Shown here one piece after another: positions 46,718-56,526 of a DNA stretch of 64,000 nucleotides; the first letter of the stretch is position 1; every line of letters begins with the position of its first letter. The stretch is from Piezodorus guildinii (lineage: Eukaryota; Arthropoda; Insecta; Hemiptera; Pentatomidae), in the NCBI GenBank assembly GCA_023052935.1, contig CM041293.1, positions 168,289,341 through 168,353,340 on the forward strand, given 5' to 3'. The notes under the pieces are model-generated. The model did not search any database. It was not told the origin of the DNA and saw only the letters and a program-made list of their open reading frames with translations. The position numbers were made by a program, and so were the translations under genes.

Positions 46718-48040
46718 ATAATAATAATAATAATAATAATAGGCTTACCGAACCCGATTTCGATGAGTTCGATGCCGATACCACCAAGCTTCGCCTGCAC
46801 AGACTCGTCCAATGTTCGCCGGTCAAGCCCAAGCTCCCGAGATCAGCCTTAACGCAATCCTTCCACCGACGCTTCGGCCTACTTTCGACGCCTACCAGTC
46901 GGTTCAGCGAAAACCAACTTTCTCGGAATCCGTTCCTCCCGAGCCCAACAACTTTACGCGCCCATTTGAGTTTCCGTGATGCTATCAACTCAATTATATT
47001 CACAGGGTAAAAACTCGGCAATTACGCGTTGTGCAACCTTCTAAACTCCCCAGTGGCCTCAACTCTCTTCGGACCAAATGTTTTACGCATTACCTTATTT
47101 TCGAAAACCTTAAGCCGTTGTTTACTCTTCAAAGTAAGCGGCCACGTTTCACATCCGTAAAGAACGTCAGAAGAAGAATATTTTTATAAATTCTGACCTT
47201 TAAGTTTTTAGACAGAAGCCGCGAGCTAAGTAACTTTAGAACTGAAAATGACACGCATTTCCCACCTTTAACCTGGTCCTGATTTCTTCCTGGATTCATT
47301 TTTTTTTATCATTGAACCTAAGTACTTGAATTTCTCTACGTGTTCAAAAGTATGCCCTGAATAATAATATCATCAAGATCGCCACCATTTCTGCTACTAA
47401 TCATATATTTCGTCTTATCGGTATTTAATTCGAGACAATGTTTGTTTACCAGTTTTTAATAACACACTGTAATTAGTTGTATGGTTTCCGTGTCTTCAGC
47501 CAGCAGTACCAAATCATGGGGCATACCCCAAAACCGGAAACTTGTCACCCATATTTAAGCCTTTCTCGGTACACATCACCTTTTCTATGACATATTTAAA
47601 GCTATATTAAACAAAACTGGTGAAAGGAAGTCACCCTGTTTCAAACCCGATCGCACCTCAAATCTCTCGGAGTAATTATGACCGATTCTAACTTTATGAA
47701 ATGATTCCGACAAACACATCTCTACTAGATTTACTAACTTCTAGGTATTCCCTGTTGATGTTATAACAATCATGAATGTTATATAGCTTCTGACGGTCTA
47801 TGGAATCATAAGCCTTTTTAAAATCGATATAAAGTTGATGGACTACACCGTTATTCCAATTTTTTCTCTAATATTTGACGTAAGGATAATATTTGATCAA
47901 TAGTCGAGCGATTCCGCCTAAAACCGCATTGGTAGTCCCGATAATTTCCTCCGCGTATTCCGTGATTCGGCTAGTTAGTATTGACGAGAATGTTTTATAG
48001 CATACTGGGAGAAGAGAGATCCACGATAGTTGTTACAATC
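46718..48040 (-). mobile_element. LINE R copy c, 5'-truncated, decayed
   Basis: Minus strand runs from NCNNYRGSLFSQ-like RT start (48036) through remnants of the DFKKAYDSIDRQ, QGDFLSP and YADD-equivalent regions to the C-terminus (46698-47021 frame: YPVNIIELIASRKLKWARKV, RPKRRWKDCVKADLG). It ends in an AAT tail at 46719-46741. Several frameshifts; not functional. Confidence 0.88.
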
Positions 48041-48501
48041 CATTATTATATGCAAAGTTAAATAAATTAAATAACTAATTCATAGACACTGAAACAACTG
48101 CTTTCTCATTTTAAGACTCTATTTATATGGATCAGAAAATAATATATTACTGATGAAAGGTATATGAAGAATGGAAATACAAGAGATGGACAAAGGTATT
48201 GAGCATAGGCAACACCGGGTAGCGGAGAGTTTGCAATTTGCCGATAGGGCAGCTCATTATGTAGCCAACAGAACAACATTTGCTCTTTGAACAATCAGCT
48301 GCTATTTAAGGCAGGATCAATCGCTAACAGGCAGCATAGAAGCAGTCCTGGAGCAACAATGTTATCATCTCACCCTCACTCCCCACCGTCACCTTCCTTC
48401 CCCCTCTGTCTTGTCTAGCTTCTCATTAACAATGGCCTTTAACGTTCCTTGCACCATATGAATCCTGATATTGATAAATAATTAAAAGTAATCATAAGAA
48501 A
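48041..48501. other. Unassigned sequence
   Basis: No gene or repeat recognised. A CT-rich patch lies at 48370-48420. Confidence 0.45.
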
Positions 48502-48775
48502 AAAATCTGGTGCTGGCAACACACGACTTTCAGTTACCTCGTGTTATAAAATCGATTAAAAAAATTTCAAATACAGTTAGAGATACAAATTATTGAAAAA
48601 CTATTGAGGAATTAATTAAATGATATTTCTATAGAAACATGTGTGTTTATTAAAAATTCGATTATATTGTTATCTAAAATAATCAGTTAGTTTTATCGGC
48701 TTTTCATCACTCTCTATTAACTTTTACAAGCTCTTGTGTATTAGACAATATTTTTTTCGAAAAATTCTTAGGAAG
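48502..48775 (+). repeat. M repeat, 5' part
   Basis: Starts AATCTGGTGCTGGCAACACA and matches the first 270 bases of the 49453 copy, then stops near the Tc1-like relic. Confidence 0.78.
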
Positions 48776-48814
48776 ATTTAGGGGGCCATCAACATTAACG
48801 GAATATGGATGAAA

Positions 48815-49445
48815 AGGACTCAGGACAAACTCTACCAAAAAATGAACACAATAAACTAGGAAATAAAAAAACGCCAAGCAATGTTTTACATACAAATACT
48901 CAAAAAAGTTTCCATACACCCATAAATAAATTCTTAGTTTTGAAAGCTGAGGTTGATTTTCTCCACACTTTTGACCTTCGTCTGGCCCGAAAATATTAAA
49001 TTTATATCCCTAAGAGAATATGACCCGTTCCCAGAAATTTTTGGGTTTACTTACACACTCCCTAGTAAATTACAGCTGCTTTTTCTGGTTTAGGTTACTG
49101 AAGAAGGGCTTTCTTCTTGCGACTCGACCACTCTATCCTTCCCTTCTTGGAATATTTTTGACTATTTCTGGGTGGACTTGAATCCCATAGCTATTTATTC
49201 CGATGGCTATTGAGGTGTTGGTAGTGTGAGGATTTCCATAGGCTTCAGCAAGGATAGCGCGCTTCTGCCGATTCTCTAGTCTCCTGTCTTCCATCACGCG
49301 TTTTATCCTCTAAAGAGTTTAACTCTCTATGTCTTTGTAGTTCATATTGTACAGTATCAAATGACTTATTCAACAGATAAGCAATTTTTGTTATAGATAA
49401 GCCCTGCGAACCATGTGCTCTCTCAAGTCACGAGAAACAAGCATA
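48815..49445 (-). pseudogene. Tc1-like transposase relic
   Basis: In shifting minus-strand frames: GLSITKIAYLLNKSFDTVQY, ELQRHRELNSLEDKTRDGRQ, then EDRRLENRQKRAILAEAYGN, NPHTTNTSIA, later LQFTRECVSKPKNFWERVIF and a degraded first catalytic site (FS..DI..FNIFG), then QKVWRKSTSAFKTKNL. These are the helix-turn-helix and the N-terminal part of the DDE domain of Tc1-family transposases, which bind terminal repeats and cut at TA. The later acidic residues were not found. It sits between two M 5' parts, and no terminal repeats were located. The DNA-binding part is more convincing than the catalytic part. Confidence 0.6.
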
Positions 49446-49452
49446 TTAATAA

Positions 49453-50340
49453 AAAAATCTGGTGCGGGCAACACATGACTTTCACTTACCTCCATTTTTA
49501 AAATCAATGAAAGAATTTTCAAATACAGTTAGAGATAAAAATTGTTAATTAATTAATCAAATTGAATTTATATAGAAACATGTGTTTCATTAAAAAATCT
49601 ATTATATTATTATCTTAAATAATCAGTTAGTTTTATCTTCTTTTCATCACTCTCTATTAACTTCTAAAAGCTTGTGTATGAGGTGATATTTTTTTCTAAA
49701 ATCTTTAGCTTTCCAACGGTATATCATACATGTATATTACTACTCTTATGTTCAAAAACCAAAAATTGCATTATTTTTTTTTTCAGTTTTCTCCTTTCGT
49801 TGTTTTTTTAAATTCGCAAAACTTACATACTTAGCTGTTATTCATCAATACTAACAAGATAATTTGGTTATTTTTATAGAATCAACAAAATTAAAGGTAC
49901 TTTAATAGAAAGAAAATTTAAAATATCGGCATTTAAGACCATTTTAATCAGAATGAAACCTAAATATATTAAAGCCCATTAAATTTTACATCGATATAGC
50001 GAGTTTAATCAAAATTGTCAGAACCGTTTTTGAGAAAATCGAAAAAATTTGCAAAATGCATGGTATAAAGTGGCTCTTCTGGTAAGCTCATTTTGATGAA
50101 AAAGTTTTGTAACCTCTCGAGCGTATATTTGTCTTAAATATGAAATTTCAGTTTCATAGGACTTACCGTTTCCGCCCGGGAGTTACCACACACACATAGA
50201 CAGACCTTTTTGCGGGACTTGGTTATTTGGACTCAGGGGGGCCCTAAAATGTGTATTTCTGTTGAAACCTGGAATTCGAAAATGTTCACGATCGCAATAC
50301 TTTCCCTTACTGTATATAGTAAGTGAATGTAAAATATTTA
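49453..50340 (+). repeat. M repeat, most complete copy
   Basis: About 880 bases. It starts AATCTGGTGCGGGCAACACA, followed by ACTTTCACTTACC, and ends with the hairpin CTTACTGTATATAGTAAG and a TGAATGTAAAA variant of the usual TGAAAGTAAAA. ACTTTCACTTACC near the start and GGTAAGTGAAAGT at the end of other copies form a short subterminal inverted repeat. No coding potential. It may be a non-autonomous DNA transposon or Helitron-like element; the class is open. Confidence 0.75.
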
Positions 50341-50659
50341 ATGATAACACATTTACGAGTAAAATTTACGAAAAACGTAGTGCGCGCAACACAGTACTTT
50401 CACTTAAAAATTGACAAAACAAATATAATGAATATTAGTAATAAACTAACAGGTAGCTTCTAATAATAATAATTTAGAAAAACAAATAAAACAACCTAGA
50501 TAAAAACAAAATATGTTTATAAAAAAATATATAGGGCTAATTAAAATAAATTTAAAGTGTTTATGAAAAGTTTAAAATAAAATACATAAATGTTTAAATA
50601 TAACTCAAAATAAAATATAATATATAATTGTTTTTCTCTGCTCTATTTACTGATTTTTA

Positions 50660-51130
50660 TTCAAATTTGTTAATTATTTGGGGTAATTTGAGAATTGGAT
50701 GGACAGAAAGTGTTTGAACAAATGGGGTTTGAAGGTCGGAAGAGCATTGGAGTGACGGATATATGAAAGAATAAAATTCTATACGAGGATCGGATAAGGA
50801 AAGATCTGTCGAAAGTTGCGGTTCGATGAGGCGTTATATACAGGTCCGAAGGTCACGAACGAGTGTTGCAGGTGTGGACGAAGGATTTAAATGAAAATAT
50901 ATCTGAGATGTACGATGGACGTTGGGATCGGAAAACTTGGAAAAGAAAGGATGCCAGGAAGAACTTAGAACGGTAGGAAGGGTAAAGTCACTTTAGCTCA
51001 TCGTAAAATCGGGTCACAGATGTGTCTCTGGATATTCCAAACATAAAACATATCAGGCGATTAAATAATCGTTTTAGTTTTGCTTCTAGATCCCCAGAGA
51101 CACCACCATACACTGCACAACAGTAGTCAA
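50660..51130 (-). pseudogene. CR1-like LINE RT C-terminal relic
   Basis: Minus strand reads FDYCCAVYGGVSGDLEAKLK, RLFNRLICFMFGISRDTSVT, FFLASFLFQVFRSQRPSYIS and PHRTATFDRSFLIRSS with two premature stops and shifts. The DYC..VY…L..KL.RL.N pattern, a conserved region after the RT active site, fits CR1/L2-type LINEs and differs from families A-E here. A short M-type start (GTGCGCGCAACACAGTACTT) sits upstream at 50370-50405. Confidence 0.65.
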
Positions 51131-51149
51131 ATTTTACATCTATATATCT

Positions 51150-51415
51150 GCTATTTTATCACTTTAATGTATCAAATAGTATATATGTCGTTACTTATCA
51201 ATGCCAATAAAATTATATTGTTATTGTTTTCGAATTTACAAAATTAAAGAAGAAAATTTAAAATATAGGCATTAAGGCCATGTTAGAATATTTTAATCAA
51301 AATGAATCCTACACAAAATTAAAATCCATTAAATTTTATATCAATATAGGAGAGTGTAATCGAGATCGATAGATGCACTTCGCTCCTTTTTACGATTTTA
51401 TCGAAAACGGCCAAG
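51150..51415 (+). repeat. M repeat, middle part
   Basis: Shares TTACTTATCAATGCCAATAA, AAATATAGGCATTAAGGCC and TTTTACGATTTTATCGAAAA tracts with other M copies. No ends. Confidence 0.65.
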
Positions 51416-51744
51416 TATAAAATAGTTTTCAGAACTACATTAAGTTTCGATTTAAACGTACATTTCATATTAAAAAACGCTGCAAATTATTGCACAATGG
51501 TTTATTATTTCCAAATAACAATATTAGAGTATAACTGTTTACAAGGCTGTTGATAGGCAATTAAGTAATATAAAAAGCACTAATTCAAAGCATCATATCA
51601 TAACACTACCACTGATTTCAAAACCTAATTCAATGATTCTTTTTTCATTTGGTCTAAAATTTAATTCTCTATCAAATGGCACTTATAGCAAAAATTGTTG
51701 TATTTATTCATTTATTTATTAGGAGAAACGGATTTTTTGTTTAT

Positions 51745-51890
51745 TCGTAATTCGGATTCTACACATCTCGAAACGTAAGCTCACAAATTTCGAGCAAGAG
51801 TATTTTTTTTTTTTTTTTTTTTTTTTTTTGGGTCGATTACAAAGGTTAATTATTGAAAATAATAACCCAAAATCTGACAATATAAATTAG
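51745..51890. repeat. Low-copy repeat related to 41290-41440, with a 27-T run
   Basis: Shares GGATTCTACACATCTCGAAA and AAATAATAA.CCAAA with the 41290 copy. A T run lies at 51803-51829. Confidence 0.55.
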
Positions 51891-51979
51891 TATGAACAGT
51901 AATAATTTATTTTTATACACCTTTCAACCTCGCTACATTGACTTTTACAACTTAGTAAAAAAAAAAATATTTTTTTTAG

Positions 51980-52500
51980 TTCACCATTAATTGGTTATCA
52001 AACTCTTTCATCTTGCATATTTTAAAACAAGATGAATTGGTTAATTTTTCGGAATCAACAAAATTGAAGGTGCTTTAGAGGAATACAATTTAAATCGTCG
52101 GCATTTAATCCCTGCCAGAATATTTAAAACAGAATTCAAACCGTATGATATTAAAGCGAATTAAATTTTACGCCGAAAAACCGAGTTTAATCAAAATAAT
52201 CAGTGCCATTTTTGAGGAAATCAAAATTCTATCAATTTGCAAAATGTATCGCATACAGTGGCCCTTTTAGTTCGCTGATTATATTGAATATGTTGCTGTA
52301 ACATTTCAGAAATATACGTTTCTAAAATATGAAATTTCAGTTTTATATAACTTTTCGTTTTAGATGTAAACACAAATTTACCTTTTTGCGGAATTGGGAG
52401 TCAGTTGAGCCTCAAATGTGAAAACTCAGATTTAAAAATTTTCATAATCGCAATACTCCTACTTGATATTTCATATATAGGCAAGAGTTTTTATTTTACA
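51980..52500 (+). repeat. M repeat, 3' part
   Basis: Contains TGTTGCTGTAACATTTCAG, AATATGAAATTTCAGTTTTA, ACCTTTTTGCGGAATTGG and the CATAATCGCAATACTCC end. Confidence 0.75.
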
Positions 52501-53515
52501 TTAAATAAACCATTTCTCTTCTTCCATTTAAAGGAACCAGTAAAATGAAAGATAACACGAATTTCAAACCACCTGAAACTAACTTATCAAAATTGCGAAT
52601 AATGAGAAAAAAATATTAGAACTTTGTTCCGATTTTAATTTAGTTATTTTAAATGGCCGAGTGAAGAACGATATAAAAGGAGATTTTACATACTTGGAAG
52701 CTTCTCGGAATTCTGTAATAGATTATTTTAGTACATAAATAACATTCGAAGTGTTTGTTTCTTATTTTGTTATTAATTATTTATATTAATAGATTAAAGG
52801 TTAATTTTGTCAATAAACACAGACTCCACGGACGGTCAATAGACCATGTAGTGTGTCTGATTTTTTATTATGGTATTTGTAAATTGTTTATTTTTTATTT
52901 GTGTATTCTCTATTTGCTGTAATTTGAAAAATAAACAGACTTTTCTATTATCTATCTCTCTCTCATCAAAATTACACTAGAAGAAAAACGAAATTAAAAA
53001 TTAAACATTGTTTTCTTGCAAATTGACATTTTCCAAGCCTAAAAGGCTAATGATGGAGACTTAAGCTATTCAGGCAGTTAGACCTTTCTCATGAAATCCT
53101 CATCAAAGCCTGCAACGATTAATTCCTTTATAATCTTTTAGCCGCTTCGGGAAGGCTACTTTGTTCGAATGAAACCTTTGTTTGAGGATGTACACTTTGA
53201 ACGTTGGCCATTCGGAACTTGAAACAACAGTGAGACATATGCCTTTGTGTATTTTACTACTATTTAACATAGAAGCGTACTATAACTTAAATTTTAAAAA
53301 GAATCGACCAAAATATTTATATATAATTCTCGTACCAAAATTAAAATTATATATAATTTAAGCAGAAAATCAAAGAAGAAATACTACAGATAAGGAGGCC
53401 AAGACTTAGTTGAGCCACGTAATTAAGTAATATAGGTGTATAATATCCCTATGGATTGCAAATTATCTTATGAAAATATAATCTAAAATACAAGACTAAT
53501 TATAATAATAGGCTT
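52501..53515. other. Unassigned AT-rich sequence
   Basis: No gene or repeat recognised. Short inverted pieces such as CCGTGGAGTC/GACTCCACGG were not found to have partners. Confidence 0.45.
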
Positions 53516-53519
53516 AGTC

Positions 53520-54246
53520 AACTTGTGGTTACCCACCATAAATCTTTGCCTATAAAATTCAATCCTTAGCACCTAGGATTGCTTTACAAACTCCGTAAAT
53601 TCCTTCCTCCTACATACTACCTCATTATCCAGTCCTACTTCTCTGAAAGATCCTTCAAAATAAACCACAATAGTTCCTTAACATCCCTATTTACTCTGTT
53701 ACTTAGGGCAGTACCCTAGGACCCAATCTTTACACGGTCTATACAGCTGATATTCCAACTCATTTCAACACCTTCCTTTCTCCCTATGCTGATGACAGTT
53801 GTGTGTTATCAGTCAATAATGATCCTAATATTGCATCTCAAACTCTTCCATCCCACATCAGAGACCTTAAGGTATGGTGTCAGAATAGAAGAAATCAATT
53901 GCAACAAATCATTACTTTGTCACCAACAAACCCATCCATAAAGAACTTAATGTCCCATATGTTGCTGATTTGGCCCGTAGGAGGTATCAATCCTTCCATG
54001 ACAAACTCCACTCCCACTCTAATCCACTAGTTTCAATCCTTGCTTTCTCTTCCATTCCTGACAATCCTCCGAGCCGTCTGAAAAAAAAATGGCCTCGACA
54101 CCTTCTAAGTTAGATTGCCTAGTGGAGTGCTGCCACTGGGCATATTCTCTTCATGTCTTTTCATGTTTAATGTACTTATATATTATCAGCTAATTTACTT
54201 GATGTATTTACTAAGACAAATGTAAATTTTAATAAATAAATTTAAA
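53520..54246 (+). mobile_element. Jockey-type LINE family B, copy 7, deleted
   Basis: Starts in the RT around the LLYKLRKFLP block, keeps QSYFSERSFKI, the VYTADIPT block and TPYADDSCVLSVNNDPNIAS-like active site (TATGCTGATGAC). A large gap follows near 53920, joining directly to DLNVPYVADLARRRYQSFHD and the 3' UTR, which ends AATAAATAAATTT at about 54246. Frameshifted, inactive. Confidence 0.87.
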
Positions 54247-54261
54247 AGAAAAATACAATAC

Positions 54262-54760
54262 AATTAATATCGTCCAAGCTAAATCCCCAAAATCCGATTT
54301 AACACAATTCTCCCACTCACGCTTCGGCCTACCTTTTGGGATCCGACCCGTCAGTTCAATGCATATTAACTTTTTAGGAATCCGGTCTTCACTAAGCCTG
54401 ACAATCTTGCACATCCATTCCATCAGCCGCGATACTAACTTCATTTATATTAGAGGGATACAAACAAGCTGTGTAATACCCGCGTTGTTATCCTTCAAAA
54501 TTTCCAGTGGCCACATCCATCTTCAGGCCAAAACTTGTACGTAAAATCTTGTTCTCAAAGACCTAGAGGCGGTTTTATCCTTCAAAGTAAGCCACCGAGT
54601 TTCACTACCGACGTGTCAGGAGGATGATAGTTTCGTAAATTCCAGCATTCAAGTTTCTTTACAGAAGCCGAGAATTCAGTTTTTTTGCTACTGAATTAGG
54701 ACAAGCGCTTTTGCCTTTAACTACGAATTTATTTTTTCCTGAATTCATTTTTTTCTAGTT
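54262..54760 (-). mobile_element. LINE R copy d, divergent 3' part
   Basis: Minus strand frame 54444-54229 reads MEWMCKIVRLSEDRIPKKLI, GRIPKGRPKREWENCVKSDF, the LINE R C-terminus with many substitutions. Upstream scraps resemble the family as far as about 54760. Older than copies a-c. Confidence 0.8.
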
Positions 54761-54857
54761 ATCAAAAATTATTAACTTCGGACCATGAACTTCTTAAAAA
54801 AAAACTTTATCGGTATAATAATTTACAATATAATGGTCATAACATAACTAATGAGCT

Positions 54858-54868
54858 AATGACGCGTA
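54858..54868. repeat. Target-site duplication of LINE A copy 4, left
   Basis: AATGACGCGTA, repeated perfectly at 59469-59479, on either side of the full-length LINE. Confidence 0.92.
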
Positions 54869-54877
54869 AAACAGCTG

Positions 54878-55213
54878 ATGCGCTCGATGATAACAGTCAT
54901 ACGTTACTTCGTCTCTCAGATTTTTGCTCTTTTCAGTAGGAATTCGCTTGAGTTCAGTCTGGAAAACATCACTAGACTTCAAGAAAACCACAGCAGTGAA
55001 TATTGGAGAAATATCGGTAAGCAAAGTTATAATTTACTTTGTACAATCACGAAAAGTGAAAAGAGGGTCACTGATCAGCTGATCGCCGCTAGCTCGGCAA
55101 GCTCGGGCTTGCTTTTCTTTAACTTATCTTTCTTTTATTATTCTTCCTTCTCATTCTCATTTCATTATTTATCTATTATTATTATTTTTTTTTTTTTTTT
55201 TTTTTATAAATGA
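54878..55213 (+). CDS. Upstream open frame in the LINE A 5' UTR, overlapping the ORF1 start
   Basis: A 111-codon frame from ATG at 54878, nine bases inside the element, to TGA at 55211-55213. The stop overlaps the ORF1 ATG at 55210 as ATGA. The product (LEFSLENITRLQENHSSEYW in its middle) has no recognised domain. Its last 40 residues come from a T-rich stretch and are Phe/Ile/Ser-rich, so the frame depends on the length of a 21-T run. It may be chance 5' UTR sequence, or it may couple translation to ORF1. There is no second copy in the window to test conservation. Confidence 0.25.
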   Translation: MRSMITVIRYFVSQIFALFSRNSLEFSLENITRLQENHSSEYWRNIGKQSYNLLCTITKSEKRVTDQLIAASSASSGLLFFNLSFFYYSSFSFSFHYLSIIIIFFFFFFYK

Positions 55214-56526
55214 GATATTTTCATCAAGTTATGTCCTCAAAAGCTACAAGTAAAAGATCTAGATCTGCAGGGTCAAACTCGTCTCCTACGAAACAGAGAC
55301 CTCGCCGTGAAAATAATAAAAAAATGATTCCACCAGCGACCGCTTCAGCTACCTCTTTAGGATCTGAACCACAGACAAGCACATCATCACAAGGAATGAC
55401 TGATGAATCGCCGTTCTTTACACCGAACCCATTTCAGATCCTCCAAAATCAAAATGAAAAAGAATCCATGGAATCTTCTCCTATATCCAGGGAACCACAA
55501 CCTCCACCAATTTTTGTTAAAAATATTAAAAATTTTCAACTACTTTGTGCGCATTTAAACAAATTAACCGATCCTAATAGTTATTCATGTATAAGTAGAA
55601 CCAGTGATACTAAAATATCCCCGACTACCGCCGAAAGCTACAGAAAAATAGTAAAATATCTGAGTGAGACCAAAGCTGATTTTCATACCTATCAGTTGCG
55701 CCAGGAGAGAGCTTTAAGGGTTGTAATTAGAAACCTACACCCTTCGACACCAGTGACAGCTATCAAAGAAGAACTGACGGAGATAGGCTATAAAGTGCGG
55801 CAAGTCACCAATGTCCTAAAAGATAAAATTCCAATGCCTCTATTCTTCGTGGACTTGGAACCATCAGCAGGAGTTGAAAAAGTTTACGACCTCAATAGAT
55901 TGTACTATACTAGTGTAAGAGTTGAGAAACCTTACACTAAGAAAGAAATAGTGCAGTGCCATAATTGTCAGGCATATGGTCATACGAGAACTTACTGCCA
56001 CCACACACCACGCTGTGTGAAATGCGGTATGCAACATAAATCAGAAGAATGCACAAGATCAAGATCAACACCCGCTGTATGTGCTCTGTGCCTCGAGGAC
56101 CACCCGGCTAACTACAAGGGATGTCAAATCTACAAGAACCTCAAAAGCAGATACCAAAAACCTCAGAATCAGGATGAAACAGCTGAGCCGATCAGAAGCA
56201 GAAGACAACCTTCAAAAACAATTGATTCCAATGTAACATTTGCCCATCTACTTGGAGGTGGGAACCATAACAAAGAGACCCTGCCGGAACAACGCATACT
56301 TCAAAATCCTGAACCCATTCCACAACCACATATTCCTCAAAATTTAACAAATCATCAAAAACCTCATCCGAATCAAATTTCTCATATTCCTCCTCCATCA
56401 AATGTCACAGACCTTACAAGTTTGATGACATCCTTCATCACTGAAATCAAATCCCTTGTTATGCCGCTAATATCACTACTTACTAATCTCGTATCAAATT
56501 TAATCCCATCCTTAAAAAAACCTTAA
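55210..56526 (+). CDS. LINE A ORF1, gag-like RNA-binding protein (438 aa)
   Basis: Family role: binds the element RNA and accompanies it to the target DNA. The N-terminal ~100 residues are basic, Ser/Pro-rich and disordered-looking. Residues ~160-215 (RVVIRNLHPSTPVTAIKEEL, GYKVRQVTNVL) match the domain that precedes the knuckles in Jockey-type gag proteins. Three zinc knuckles follow: C250-x2-C253-x4-H258-x4-C263, C269-x2-C272-x3-H276-x4-C281, and C291-x2-C294-x3-H298-x6-C305, the last being the longer Jockey variant. The C-terminal tail is Pro/Asn/Gln-rich and ends in a hydrophobic helix-like stretch. An alternative start is the second Met, 55231-55233 (MSSKATSK). TAA at 56524-56526 is followed at once by the ORF2 ATG, in the same frame. 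Confidence 0.93.
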   Translation: MRYFHQVMSSKATSKRSRSAGSNSSPTKQRPRRENNKKMIPPATASATSLGSEPQTSTSSQGMTDESPFFTPNPFQILQNQNEKESMESSPISREPQPPPIFVKNIKNFQLLCAHLNKLTDPNSYSCISRTSDTKISPTTAESYRKIVKYLSETKADFHTYQLRQERALRVVIRNLHPSTPVTAIKEELTEIGYKVRQVTNVLKDKIPMPLFFVDLEPSAGVEKVYDLNRLYYTSVRVEKPYTKKEIVQCHNCQAYGHTRTYCHHTPRCVKCGMQHKSEECTRSRSTPAVCALCLEDHPANYKGCQIYKNLKSRYQKPQNQDETAEPIRSRRQPSKTIDSNVTFAHLLGGGNHNKETLPEQRILQNPEPIPQPHIPQNLTNHQKPHPNQISHIPPPSNVTDLTSLMTSFITEIKSLVMPLISLLTNLVSNLIPSLKKP

